This document shows, piece by piece, positions 42,755 to 51,496 of a DNA stretch of 64,000 bases (positions are counted from its first letter, which is position 1; each line of letters opens with the position of its first letter). A program made the position numbers and the translations under genes. Origin of the DNA: Planctomycetota bacterium (GTDB lineage: Bacteria > Planctomycetota > Phycisphaerae > Phycisphaerales > UBA5793); assembly GCA_963205185.1 (NCBI GenBank), contig CAUJHZ010000038.1, positions 50,304 to 114,303 of the forward strand. Direction: 5' to 3'. The notes beneath the pieces were generated by a model. The model made no database searches. It saw only the letters and a list, made by a program, of their open reading frames with translations, and was not told the DNA's origin.

Positions 42755-43777
42755 TTACAGTCCGACGACCCGAGTGAGTACACAGCGAGCCTGCTCGGAC
42801 GCCTGCAACTTGAGCCGGCCGCACGCGGCCTGCGGCACGTTGCCGCGGAAGATCGCCGTGCCGTTCAGATCTGCTGGCACTTGACCGACGATCGTCGCGT
42901 TGCGGAGGCTGAACTGAACTCCCGCGCAGCCGGGGACCGGCGTGCCGGAGCGGTCATTGAGCGAGTACGCGAGGATGACCGGCGAGCCGGGCACCGCGTT
43001 GGTCACGATCGCGGAGATTCGGCCGGGGCAGGTCCCCTGGATGGCGAGTTCGATGCCGGTGTCGATGGGGAGCAGTTCGAGGCTCTGTCCGCCGTCTGGA
43101 TGCACGATCTGAATCTGCAGAGCCGTTTCAGGATTACCCAGCACATTGCCCAGCAGTTCGAGCTGGCGGGGATCCAGCGGCGTGCACTGAATGAGCGGCA
43201 TCTCATTCACAACGTCGAAGAACGACGAGCAGAAGTCGGCGAACATCTGCGTGGTGAGTTCAGGCGTCGCGCCTCGCTGGGTCTGGAAGAAGCCTTCTCG
43301 GTGATCGATGCTCACGTAGACGAGGCCGTCGCCGAACGCCTGACCGCCGGCGCACGACAGCACGGCGCCGCCGGTATCGCTGTGCTTGTCGCCGACGCGA
43401 TCGCCGTCCTTCGTCCACCACCAGCCGTCCTTCTTGATGGTGATGTCGGGGGAACCGGAATCGAACTCGATTACGGCCTCGTTGGGTGGACCGCCCACGG
43501 GTTCTTTGGCGACGGTGCCGTCTGAAAAGTCATGCTTGCTGCCGCCGCTCACGCCGGAGTCGCGCGTGAAGGGCGACTTGGACGTGATCGTGACCCCTTG
43601 CTTGGTCTCGACGTGCAGGTCGTTGACGTCCTGACCGGTCTTGTTCTGGAATCGGATCTTGCGGCTGCCGGCCAGCGAGAGGCTGGTCGCGCTGAGCAGG
43701 ACCGAAGCGCCCAGCAGGGCGAGGACCATGGAATGCATGCGAGCGCCGTGGGCATTTGATGTAAGATGACGCGCCAT
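42755..43777 (-). CDS. Secreted protein with C-terminal module related to the 9.6-11.6 kb paralogues
   Basis: 340 residues from ATG 43777, with AGGAG 8 bases upstream. A signal peptide (MVLALLGASVLLSATSLSLAG) is followed by a beta-rich region (IRFQNKTGQDVNDLHVET, then DGWWWTKDGDRVG) of unknown family. The last 90 residues (PGSPVILAYSLNDRSGTPVPG to the end) are distantly like the C-terminal module of the paralogues at 9613 and 10681, with the same two Cys positions (PGCAGV and ARCVL). Periplasmic or extracellular. Convergent with the aminotransferase gene. Confidence 0.75.
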   Translation of the reverse strand: MARHLTSNAHGARMHSMVLALLGASVLLSATSLSLAGSRKIRFQNKTGQDVNDLHVETKQGVTITSKSPFTRDSGVSGGSKHDFSDGTVAKEPVGGPPNEAVIEFDSGSPDITIKKDGWWWTKDGDRVGDKHSDTGGAVLSCAGGQAFGDGLVYVSIDHREGFFQTQRGATPELTTQMFADFCSSFFDVVNEMPLIQCTPLDPRQLELLGNVLGNPETALQIQIVHPDGGQSLELLPIDTGIELAIQGTCPGRISAIVTNAVPGSPVILAYSLNDRSGTPVPGCAGVQFSLRNATIVGQVPADLNGTAIFRGNVPQAACGRLKLQASEQARCVLTRVVGL

Positions 43778-43990
43778 GTTTGTAACTCCTTTCAAGAGTG
43801 GTTGTCTGGCTGGAAGAGCCGTGTTGGCCCCTCAACACAGAACTCGTTGGAGCGGGCTTGGGTGGACAGCGGGTCCAGCGATCTCGGACCTTGATCACGA
43901 CGCGGCAACCCAAAAAACACGTTCGGGTGCGCACAATTCCCCGCACTCGAGCGTGAAATCGGCTATGCTGTATGCGGCTGGAGGTGACTC

Positions 43991-44587
43991 ATGGCCGATC
44001 CGCGGACGTCTCGAAAGATCAAGCCCGTCGAGGTGCCGGCGCCGCCGCGCGAGGCGGGCGATGCCGCCGATGCGGCTGCGCGCGTGCTGCCGGCGATTTA
44101 CGATGAACTCCGCGCGCTCGCCGCGAGCTACATGTCTCGCCGCCGGCCCGACCAGACGCTGCAGCCGACCGCGCTGGTGCACGAGGCGTACATGCGCCTG
44201 GCCGAGGGCCACGAAGTAGACGTCAAAAGCCGCACGCACTTTTTCGCCATGGCGGCCCAGGCGATGCGCTGGGTCCTGGCCGACCATGCCCGCCAGCGCT
44301 GTGCGGATAAGCGCGGCGGCGACTGGCGCCGCGTCACACTCAATGAGTCGCTGACGCCCGACAAGGCGCACGCCGAACTCGACACGACGACTCTGCTCGA
44401 CGTGCTCGATGCGCTCTCGAAGAAGGATGCCCGGGCGGCGCGTATCGTCGAGTTGCGCTTCCTCGCCGGGCTGAGCATCGCCGAGACGGCGCAGGCGATG
44501 GACCTCTCCGAAGGTACGATTAAGAACGAATGGCGGTGGGTGCGTGCGTGGCTCATCGAGCAGCTCGCGCAGGAGCGGCCTACGTGA
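43991..44587 (+). CDS. ECF sigma factor of the Sig-70_X6 type
   Basis: 198 residues with GGAGG 6 bases before ATG. Region 2 shows the X6-specific pattern (ALVHEAYMRLAEG, HFFAMAAQAMRWVLADHARQRCADKRGG) and region 4 ends SIAETAQAMDLSEGTIKNEWRWVRAWL, a helix-turn-helix. In planctomycetes these sigma factors are usually next to Ser/Thr kinases. Here the kinase gene overlaps it by GTGA, so the two are translated together. It probably turns on a set of genes in response to a signal seen by the kinase; no target promoters can be read. Confidence 0.93.
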   Translation: MADPRTSRKIKPVEVPAPPREAGDAADAAARVLPAIYDELRALAASYMSRRRPDQTLQPTALVHEAYMRLAEGHEVDVKSRTHFFAMAAQAMRWVLADHARQRCADKRGGDWRRVTLNESLTPDKAHAELDTTTLLDVLDALSKKDARAARIVELRFLAGLSIAETAQAMDLSEGTIKNEWRWVRAWLIEQLAQERPT

Positions 44588-46197
44588 GCGACGTGGCCGG
44601 GTACGATCGCGCCAAGGAGCTCTTCCTCGCGGCGTACGAACTGCCCGCCGCTCAGCGCGCTTCGCTGCTCGATCGTGAGTGCGGCGAGGATGCCCAGTTG
44701 CGAGCCCGGGTCGAGAACCTGCTGGCGCTCGATTCCGCTGCGACCGACGTCGGCGAAACCAGCGGCTACGAAGGACCGAGCGCCTTCGAGCGGCCGCTGC
44801 CCGAGCGCATCGGGCCGTACCGCGTCACTGGCGTGATCGGCGAGGGCGGCATGGGCACGGTCTACGAAGCGGTCCAGCGCCGGCCGCAGCGGCGCGTCGC
44901 GCTCAAGGTCATTCGCGGCGTCCTCGCCACCGCGCAGGCGCTGCGGCGGTTCGAGCGCGAGGTCGAATTGCTCGGCCGGCTGCGCCACCCGCAGATGGCC
45001 CAGATCTACGACGCCGGCGTCCACCACGAGGAGGGGCTGGCCAGCCGGCCGCTGCCCTATTTCGCCCTCGAACTCGTCAACGGCAAGCCGATCACCGACT
45101 ACGCCGCCGAAAAGGACCTCACGATCGAGCAGCGCCTGCGCCTGATCATCCGCCTGTGCGACGCGGTCGGTTACGCTCACGGCAAGGGCGTGATTCATCT
45201 CGATCTCAAGCCCGGCAACATCCTCGTCGATTACGCGGGCCACCCGAAGATTCTCGACTTCGGCATCGCGCGCGCAACGGAGCAGGAGCCTTCCGAAGCC
45301 GCCGACCCGGATCGGCCGCGCGTGGTCATGGGCACCGTGCCGTACATGAGCCCCGAACAGATTCGCGGCGAGCCCAACGAGATCGACACGCGCTCGGACA
45401 TCTACGCGCTGGGGGCGGTGTGCTACGAACTGCTCGCCGGCTCCACGCCGCACGGCACCGAGCACTCTTCACCCGGCGAGGCGGTAGATCGCGTGCTGCA
45501 GGGCGATCCCACGCCGATGAACCGCGTCAGTCCGCGACACATTCCGCGCGATCTGGAGCGCATCGTTCTCAAGGCTCTGCGTCGATCGCGCGAAGAGCGC
45601 TACCAGACGACGCAGGAATTCGCGCACGATCTCGAGCGCTTCCTTGCGGGCCTGCCTGTCTCGGTTACGCCGCATACGGCTTTCTATGTCACGCGGCTGT
45701 TCGCGGCGCGACACCGGCTGGTCGTGGCGGCCGCCTCGCTGGCGCTGGTTCTGCTGCTGGCGCTGAGCGCGCGCCTCGCGGCGCTGAGCGTCGCGGCGCG
45801 GGACATCAAGGCACAGCGCGACGCGATGCGATCCATGATCGAGTCGATGGTCCTTCAACCGCTGGCGCCGCCGGATCCTGAACTCCATCTCGACCGACTC
45901 ATGGAGTGGCGCGGGCAGGCGGCGGATGTGCTCGGTCCGGACGACCCGGTCATCGCGCTGCTCAATGTGTCAATCGGCCGGGCGCTGATGCTGTCGGGTC
46001 AGGAGGCGACGGCGCGAGAAGTGCTCGTTTCCGCGGGCAACAACGTGCTGACGCTGCTGGGCTGGAACGACCCGAGAACCCGGGCCGCTGCCGCCGTCGT
46101 CGCCGACTGCCTCGAACGCCTGGGCGAAGCCGACGATGCGCAGTGGTGGCGGGCGAAGGCTGAGCCATCGCAGCCTGATTCGAGTCCGCCCGGTTAA
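44584..46197 (+). CDS. Membrane Ser/Thr protein kinase (eukaryotic type)
   Basis: 537 residues from GTG 44584. Glycine loop GEGGMGTVYEA (86-96), Lys108, catalytic loop HLDLKPGN (205-212) with the usual Arg of HRD replaced by Leu, DFG at 225-227 and GTVPYMSPEQ at 250-259. After the kinase domain a membrane helix follows (LVVAAASLALVLLLAL, about 382-397), then a short helical part of about 130 residues outside the membrane with no named sensor. The first 60 residues are a small helical domain typical of the kinases joined to X6 sigma factors. It probably phosphorylates or frees the sigma factor. Confidence 0.93.
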   Translation: MSDVAGYDRAKELFLAAYELPAAQRASLLDRECGEDAQLRARVENLLALDSAATDVGETSGYEGPSAFERPLPERIGPYRVTGVIGEGGMGTVYEAVQRRPQRRVALKVIRGVLATAQALRRFEREVELLGRLRHPQMAQIYDAGVHHEEGLASRPLPYFALELVNGKPITDYAAEKDLTIEQRLRLIIRLCDAVGYAHGKGVIHLDLKPGNILVDYAGHPKILDFGIARATEQEPSEAADPDRPRVVMGTVPYMSPEQIRGEPNEIDTRSDIYALGAVCYELLAGSTPHGTEHSSPGEAVDRVLQGDPTPMNRVSPRHIPRDLERIVLKALRRSREERYQTTQEFAHDLERFLAGLPVSVTPHTAFYVTRLFAARHRLVVAAASLALVLLLALSARLAALSVAARDIKAQRDAMRSMIESMVLQPLAPPDPELHLDRLMEWRGQAADVLGPDDPVIALLNVSIGRALMLSGQEATAREVLVSAGNNVLTLLGWNDPRTRAAAAVVADCLERLGEADDAQWWRAKAEPSQPDSSPPG

Positions 46198-46238
46198 ACC
46201 CGCATCGCATTCAATCCCCGGATAATCTCGGAGTCGCC

Positions 46239-47201
46239 ATGATCGTCGCCGCTGTCCTAAGCCTGTCGCTATCCATGATCGCCCATCAACCAGCCCCCGA
46301 TGCCTCGATCGATTCGCCCACGACGGTGTACATCGTGCGCCATGCCGAGAAGAGCGCCGCCGATCCTCGCGATCGCGACCCCGGACTCTCTCCAGCGGGC
46401 GCAGAGCGCAGCGAGGCGCTGGCGCGGACGCTGGCGGATGTGCCGATCGCGGCGTCCTTCGCCACCGAGTTCCGCCGGACCCAGCAGACCATCGAACCGA
46501 CCGCGAAGTACCACGCCATCGAAGTCACCATCGCCCCGGCGCGGGACACGGCGGCGCTGGCGCAGCGGATCGGCGACGAGTTCCGCGGCCGAAGCGTGCT
46601 CGTGGCCGGCCACTCCAACACCGTGCCCGCTTTGCTCGCCGCCTTGGGCGCAGTGAATCCGCCCGCGCTGTCCGAGTCGGATTACGACGACCTGTTCGTC
46701 GTGACGCTGCGCGATCAGGGGCCGCCGCTACTCGTGCATCTGCATTACGGCGCCGTGGATCCGAGCGAAGCAGCCCGGGATCAACTGGCCGGTGAAGCGG
46801 CTGCGATGCTGGACGCCTTCCACGAAGCTGCCGCCAAAGCGGATGAAGAGCGATACTTTGACCGCTTCGCGGATGATGGGCTGTTCCTGGGCACGGACGC
46901 CACCGAGCGCTGGACGCTGGCTGAGTTCAAGGCATTCGCCATGCCGCACTTTCAAGGCGAGTCGGCGTGGGTGTACACGCCGCGCAGCCGGATCGTGAAC
47001 GTCTCGGCTGATCTCGCCTCCGCGTGGTTTGACGAGCAGCTCGACAGTGAAAAGTACGGTCCGTGCCGGGGCACGGGCATGCTGCGCCGCCACGGCGGGC
47101 AGTGGCGCATCGTGCAGTATCACCTGACGATGCCGATCCCCAACGACCTGGCCGCCGAAACAGCCCAGCGCATCAGGGCGCACACGGGCGGCGGCAAGTA
47201 G
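46239..47201 (+). CDS. Histidine phosphatase fused to an NTF2/SnoaL-like domain
   Basis: 320 residues with GGAG 5 bases before ATG. A short signal-peptide-like N-terminus (MIVAAVLSLSLSMIAH) precedes a phosphatase domain with VRHAEKS (catalytic His) and AGHSNTVPALL. Residues about 185-300 form a second domain beginning with MLDAFHEAAAKADEERYFDRF, the pattern of SnoaL_3/NTF2-like folds. Such fusion is unusual: a single chain joins a phosphohydrolase to a cone-shaped binding fold. Location is likely periplasmic. Substrate unknown. Confidence 0.82.
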   Translation: MIVAAVLSLSLSMIAHQPAPDASIDSPTTVYIVRHAEKSAADPRDRDPGLSPAGAERSEALARTLADVPIAASFATEFRRTQQTIEPTAKYHAIEVTIAPARDTAALAQRIGDEFRGRSVLVAGHSNTVPALLAALGAVNPPALSESDYDDLFVVTLRDQGPPLLVHLHYGAVDPSEAARDQLAGEAAAMLDAFHEAAAKADEERYFDRFADDGLFLGTDATERWTLAEFKAFAMPHFQGESAWVYTPRSRIVNVSADLASAWFDEQLDSEKYGPCRGTGMLRRHGGQWRIVQYHLTMPIPNDLAAETAQRIRAHTGGGK

Positions 47202-47216
47202 CAGAAGCGCCTGCGC

Positions 47217-48212
47217 TCAGGCGGGGATATGCGATTCGTTCTTGCGCCGCACAACCTCAACCGTCGGCGGCTCTTTCTTCTCGCGCGGCCGCAGGTGCAT
47301 CACCATGGGCACCTTCATGACCTTGTCGTGGTAAAGACAGTGGCCCCACAGGCCGTCCTCGCCATGGCAGTCGCCGTGATCGGCGCACGCGAGGATCGAG
47401 GCGCCCGCCTTCTGAAAGGCCTTGATGAGCGGCTCGATCTGCTTATCGACGAATTCGAGGCACCACGTCTGTCGGTCGCGGCACTCCTGAGCGTTGTTGC
47501 TGTGCTCGAGTTTGTTGGCCACGCACGGGTTGTTGTTCGGCCAGGTGGCCCCGCGGTGCCGGTACGGCGTGTGCGTCTCGCCGATGTTCATGAAGAGGAA
47601 CAGCGGCTGATCGGGATGCGAAGCCATCTGCGTCAGGAGGAACTTCACCTGCGCTTCGACGTCGGTCGCCGTGTAGCGGAACTTCTGAAACTCCGAAGTC
47701 AGCATGAAGCAGGTGGGTACCTGCGGGTCAAACCAGCGCATGGCGCCCGTGCCGACTGTCATGTAGCCGAGGCGATTGAATCCCTCGATGATGTTTTTTC
47801 CCTCGAGCTGCATGTAGTCGTCAGGCTTGCCCGGCGCGATGCGGTTCTGCAGGCGGAAAATGCGGCCGACCGTGGGGTTGAGCAGTGGCTCGCGCGATTG
47901 GCCGACGCGCGGCGTGATGCCCACGAACATGGCCGTATGCGAAGGCAAGGTAAAAGTCGCCGGCGCCTCCGCCTCGATCAGCGGCCCAATCGACTTGAGA
48001 TTCGGACACTCGGCACGGACGAACGTGTCGTAGCGGCATGAGTCGAGCGTGATGAACAGGACCGAATCCGGATGGACGCCCTGCTGCTCGACGGCCGCCA
48101 GCGCCTGCTCGGGATCGACCTTCCGCGCCTGCCGATTGGCCCAGAGCCGCGCCAATTCACCCTTGTGCATGGCTCGCCGCGCGAGCCGGACGATTTTTCG
48201 AAGCTTTGGCAC
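47217..48212 (-). CDS. Alkaline-phosphatase-superfamily (sulfatase-fold) protein
   Basis: 331 residues from GTG 48212 (GGAGG 9 bases upstream); an ATG at 48170 is also possible. Superfamily motifs: FITLDSCRYD (first metal Asp), FTLPSHTAMFVG where the nucleophile is Thr or Ser in place of the formylglycine Cys, GETHTPY, and ADHGDCHGEDGLWGHCLYHD with the metal-binding Asp and His residues. The size and the final motif resemble the STM4013/SEN3800-like hydrolases. No signal peptide, so probably cytosolic. The reaction is probably hydrolysis of a phosphate or sulfate ester; the substrate is unknown. Confidence 0.8.
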   Translation of the reverse strand: MPKLRKIVRLARRAMHKGELARLWANRQARKVDPEQALAAVEQQGVHPDSVLFITLDSCRYDTFVRAECPNLKSIGPLIEAEAPATFTLPSHTAMFVGITPRVGQSREPLLNPTVGRIFRLQNRIAPGKPDDYMQLEGKNIIEGFNRLGYMTVGTGAMRWFDPQVPTCFMLTSEFQKFRYTATDVEAQVKFLLTQMASHPDQPLFLFMNIGETHTPYRHRGATWPNNNPCVANKLEHSNNAQECRDRQTWCLEFVDKQIEPLIKAFQKAGASILACADHGDCHGEDGLWGHCLYHDKVMKVPMVMHLRPREKKEPPTVEVVRRKNESHIPA

Positions 48213-48471
48213 GCCGGCCAACCTCCTCGGTCAGTCGCGAAACCTCGCCCCCTCGTGGTTCGAAAACAGCTCGAACGGACTCATCAGGCTGCGCGGCGGT
48301 CGCGACTGCGCGAAAGACCGGCGAGCCCGGTGGCGAGGGTGGCGACTCGCTCTGTGCTCGAATAGTAGAACCATCTTGCAAGGGTGGGTAATCCCACCGC
48401 GCCGGCTTTCGCGGCAAGTTCGACTGCGGATTGCGTTTTGTTGCGGAAGCTGGCAATTCTATGGGACGCGG

Positions 48472-50082
48472 TCAGGGTTGCTCGATCCCTTTCAGTTTCC
48501 GCCAGGCTTCAACGTAGCGCCCGGCTCGCGGGTGATCCTCTCGCCACTTCGGCCCCTCGGCCCCGTCGGCCAGCAGGTAGAGCCCCAGCGCCGCCATGCG
48601 GTCGATGCGGCTGAGATTCTCGTAGTCCACCTTCTCCCAGTGGTCGCCCCGCGCGTGATAGTCCGGGTACTCGTACGCGACGCACAGCGTGTGCGCCGGG
48701 ATACCGCGGCTGGCGAAGACGACGTTGTCGCTGCGGCCAAAGAACGACTCGCTGTTGGCCGGATGGTTGAAGACCTCGACGCCAAACACCCCGCCGGCCT
48801 CGACGAGCGAATCGGCCAGCGTCGAATACGCAAAGCCCGTCAGTGAAGCCCGGCCGATCTGCGGACCCTCGGTGCTGTCGGTGCGGCCGACCTGCTCGAG
48901 ATTCAGATTCGCAATCGTCTTCTCGAGCGGCACGATGGGATGGGCGGCGTAATACTGCGAACCGAGCATTCCCTTCTCTTCGCCGAACACGGTCATGAAC
49001 AGAATGCTCCGTGCCGGTCGATCGGCCTCGGGCAGCGAAGCGAGGGCCCGCGCCAGCGCGATGACGCTCACCGTGCCGCTGCCGTCGTCGTTGGCGCCGT
49101 TGAAGATGCTGTCGCCCTCGACGGGCGAGCCAATGCCGAGGTGGTCGTAGTGCGCGGTGACGATGACGTATTCATCTCGAAGCGTCTCGTCGCTGCCGCG
49201 CAGCATTCCGACGACGTTGCACAAACGAGCCCGCTCGTCGTGCGGCGGCCCGAGCACCAGGTCGGCGGCGGCGGTCGCCGGCCCATTCTCCAGGGAGTCA
49301 AACAACTCTGCCACCGCCGGATCATGCGACCAGAGCAGCGGAGGCTGCACGCGAAAGCCGCGGCCGCGAGATTGAGGCGACTGCGGATCGATCAGCTCGC
49401 CGCTACCAAAGCCGCTGCCCTTCTCGCTGGCGCGGTCGATCGATATGACCGCCGCGACGCCGGCCTGCGCCAGGCCCGGCAACAGCGCCTGCATGGCGCG
49501 GAAGGCGTCGCCGCGCTCGCGCAGGCTGAGAGTGCGAAAGTTGGGTAGATCAGTCAGCACCACGGCGCCCTTGAGCGCCTCGGCGTCCATCGTCTCGAGC
49601 GCCTCGGGCGCACTCGCGGCTATGCGGATCAGCGGTGCATCATGCAGCGAAAGTTCATCATCGGTGAAGATGGTGACTTGGCCATACTTGAGCGCGATGG
49701 TGCGCCCGGCTGCAGTGATGCTGGCTGAGAATGCATCGCTCGCGCGGCCGCGAACGAGCCAGTCGGCCGTCTGGAAGTACCCATCATCACCGACCGCCTC
49801 GAGCCCCGCGCCGCGGAATTGCGCTGCAATGTACTGGGCCGCGACTTCCTGGCCGCGCGACGGCGTGTCGCGACCTTCGAGCAGATCGCTGGCAATGAAC
49901 GACAGGTCGCCCGAAAGCGACTGCGGCGTGATGCGATCCAGGGCGACGCGCAGCGAATCAGGCACGCGTTCCCACACATCGGACGCCGCCGGCTCCTGGG
50001 CCAGGCCCGCGCCCGGCACGACGGCAAGCACAGCGCTCAGCGCCAAAGCGCGCGGCGCGTGGAGCAGAAACGTTTTTCGCAT
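48472..50082 (-). CDS. Secreted M28-family zinc metallopeptidase (last gene of amidohydrolase operon)
   Basis: 536 residues with GAGG before ATG. Signal peptide ends GLAQE. A PA-type insert (about 140-270) interrupts the early part. Metal ligands are all present: His in VTAHYDHLG, Asp in NGANDDGSG, Glu-Glu in FGEEKGMLGS, and His in HARGDHWEKVD. It removes N-terminal amino acids from peptides in the periplasm. It lies 10 bases after the last amidohydrolase-like gene and is probably co-transcribed with it, so peptide processing may be part of the system. Confidence 0.92.
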   Translation of the reverse strand: MRKTFLLHAPRALALSAVLAVVPGAGLAQEPAASDVWERVPDSLRVALDRITPQSLSGDLSFIASDLLEGRDTPSRGQEVAAQYIAAQFRGAGLEAVGDDGYFQTADWLVRGRASDAFSASITAAGRTIALKYGQVTIFTDDELSLHDAPLIRIAASAPEALETMDAEALKGAVVLTDLPNFRTLSLRERGDAFRAMQALLPGLAQAGVAAVISIDRASEKGSGFGSGELIDPQSPQSRGRGFRVQPPLLWSHDPAVAELFDSLENGPATAAADLVLGPPHDERARLCNVVGMLRGSDETLRDEYVIVTAHYDHLGIGSPVEGDSIFNGANDDGSGTVSVIALARALASLPEADRPARSILFMTVFGEEKGMLGSQYYAAHPIVPLEKTIANLNLEQVGRTDSTEGPQIGRASLTGFAYSTLADSLVEAGGVFGVEVFNHPANSESFFGRSDNVVFASRGIPAHTLCVAYEYPDYHARGDHWEKVDYENLSRIDRMAALGLYLLADGAEGPKWREDHPRAGRYVEAWRKLKGIEQP

Positions 50083-50092
50083 GGTGAGTTCC

Positions 50093-51496
50093 TCAGGGCT
50101 GCCCGGACGACGGCGCGGGTTTGTGCCAGTCTTCGCCGAGACGGCGCGGCCAGTAGTCGTCCGGCGGCGGGGCGTTCACGTCGCCGTCGGGCCGGATGTG
50201 GCTGTAGATGCCTTCCTTCTCTTTGTCATAGGCGACCCGGCCGTTCACCACCGTCCAGCGAGCCAGCGTCATGTAGTGCAGCAGGTCGCCGTCGGTGATG
50301 ACGAAGTCGGCGTCTTTGCCGATCTCAATCGAGCCGACCCGGTCGTCGATGCCCAGGATGCGAGCCGCGTCGATGGTCACGGTGCGCACAGCGTCATCGT
50401 TGCTCAGCCCGCCGCGCACGGCGAAAGCCGCCTCGAGCGCCAGGTGGAGCAGATCGCGCCCGGCGAGACCACCGAGGCTGATGCTGTAGCCCGGCCCGAA
50501 GAGGCTGCCGACGGGCGTCACCGCCACGCGCATGCCGTGGTCGTGCAGGATCCGCGCATTCTCGATTGTCGAACCCGTGGGCCGGTTGAATTGCGGATCC
50601 TCATCGACGCGCTGGCGCGGCGTGATGATGGCGGCCATGCCGGCCCGCGACATCCGCGGCGCCACCGCCCACGCTTCGTAGGCTCCGCGCACGACCATTC
50701 GGATGCCGTAGGTGTCGGCCAGTTCGCAATACTGCAGCAGTTCGTGCGCGTTGTTGGCGTCAATGACGGCTACGGCGTCACCCTTGAGCAGCTTGAGATA
50801 CGACTCGTACTGGCCGCGGATCCACTTGTTGTCGGGTTCTTTCGCGTCGGGATTGCGGCGCTTGTCTTCTTCCCAGGCGGCCACGTCGCGCAGGTACTGC
50901 CGCACCCGATCGAGCCCTTCGCGCACGCGCCGCTTGCCGCCCGGGTCGCGCGACGACCAGGAGAGCGACTCAAAGAGATTGCGGCGCACGATCATGTCAT
51001 CGAGCGTGCCGTAGGTCAGTTTGGCGGCCACGTCGCCGCTCACGGCGGTGGTGATGCCGGCTGCGAGCGCCAGCGACATGTTGAACGAATAAACATCGGT
51101 GCCGTCTTCCGGGCTCGATCCGCTGTGGATGCCGCTGCTGCGCACGGCAACGAGACCGGGGTAGACGTGCAGACCGGTTGCATCGACCGACTCGGCGTCT
51201 TCGGGAACCTGCAGGTTGTTGCCGATGGCGAAGACGCGGCCGTTGCGGCAGAGAATCGTCGCGCCATCGAGTACGGGGCCGGAGACGGTGTGCACGATGC
51301 CGCCGGTCACGGCGAACCAGCGTTCTTCTTCGATCTCTTCTTCCTCCGCCGGCGGAGCCGGGGCCGACGGCGGGGTCGGAGGCGGCTGCTCGCCGCGGCG
51401 GCCGCGGCGGGGCTGCGCCAGGGCCGGCGCCGCCATGACTCCGATCAGCAGGCCGACAAAGAGCATGCGAAGCCGGACCATTCCCATCGCCATCAT
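50093..51496 (-). CDS. Secreted amidohydrolase-like protein, HxH lost (gene 8 of operon)
   Basis: 467 residues; ATG 51496 overlaps the upstream stop by ATGA. After a signal peptide and a Pro/Glu-rich linker (about 25-50), it shows the beta-sandwich entry of the amidohydrolase superfamily (GGIVHTVSGPVLDGATILCR) and VYPGLVAVRSSGIH where others have PGLIDxHxH. The usual first His pair is missing, as is the Asp of the strand-8 region (VAVTPVGSLFGPG). The typical C-terminal closure is present (VGSIEIGKDADFVITDG). So the fold is that of an imidazolonepropionase-like hydrolase without its main metal site. Confidence 0.88.
   Translation of the reverse strand: MMAMGMVRLRMLFVGLLIGVMAAPALAQPRRGRRGEQPPPTPPSAPAPPAEEEEIEEERWFAVTGGIVHTVSGPVLDGATILCRNGRVFAIGNNLQVPEDAESVDATGLHVYPGLVAVRSSGIHSGSSPEDGTDVYSFNMSLALAAGITTAVSGDVAAKLTYGTLDDMIVRRNLFESLSWSSRDPGGKRRVREGLDRVRQYLRDVAAWEEDKRRNPDAKEPDNKWIRGQYESYLKLLKGDAVAVIDANNAHELLQYCELADTYGIRMVVRGAYEAWAVAPRMSRAGMAAIITPRQRVDEDPQFNRPTGSTIENARILHDHGMRVAVTPVGSLFGPGYSISLGGLAGRDLLHLALEAAFAVRGGLSNDDAVRTVTIDAARILGIDDRVGSIEIGKDADFVITDGDLLHYMTLARWTVVNGRVAYDKEKEGIYSHIRPDGDVNAPPPDDYWPRRLGEDWHKPAPSSGQP

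Noticed and set aside
48213..48471. Small gene in the gap before the sulfatase-fold protein
   Set aside because: Frames there are short, overlap the next gene and have no ribosome binding site; I see only possible promoter-like fragments.
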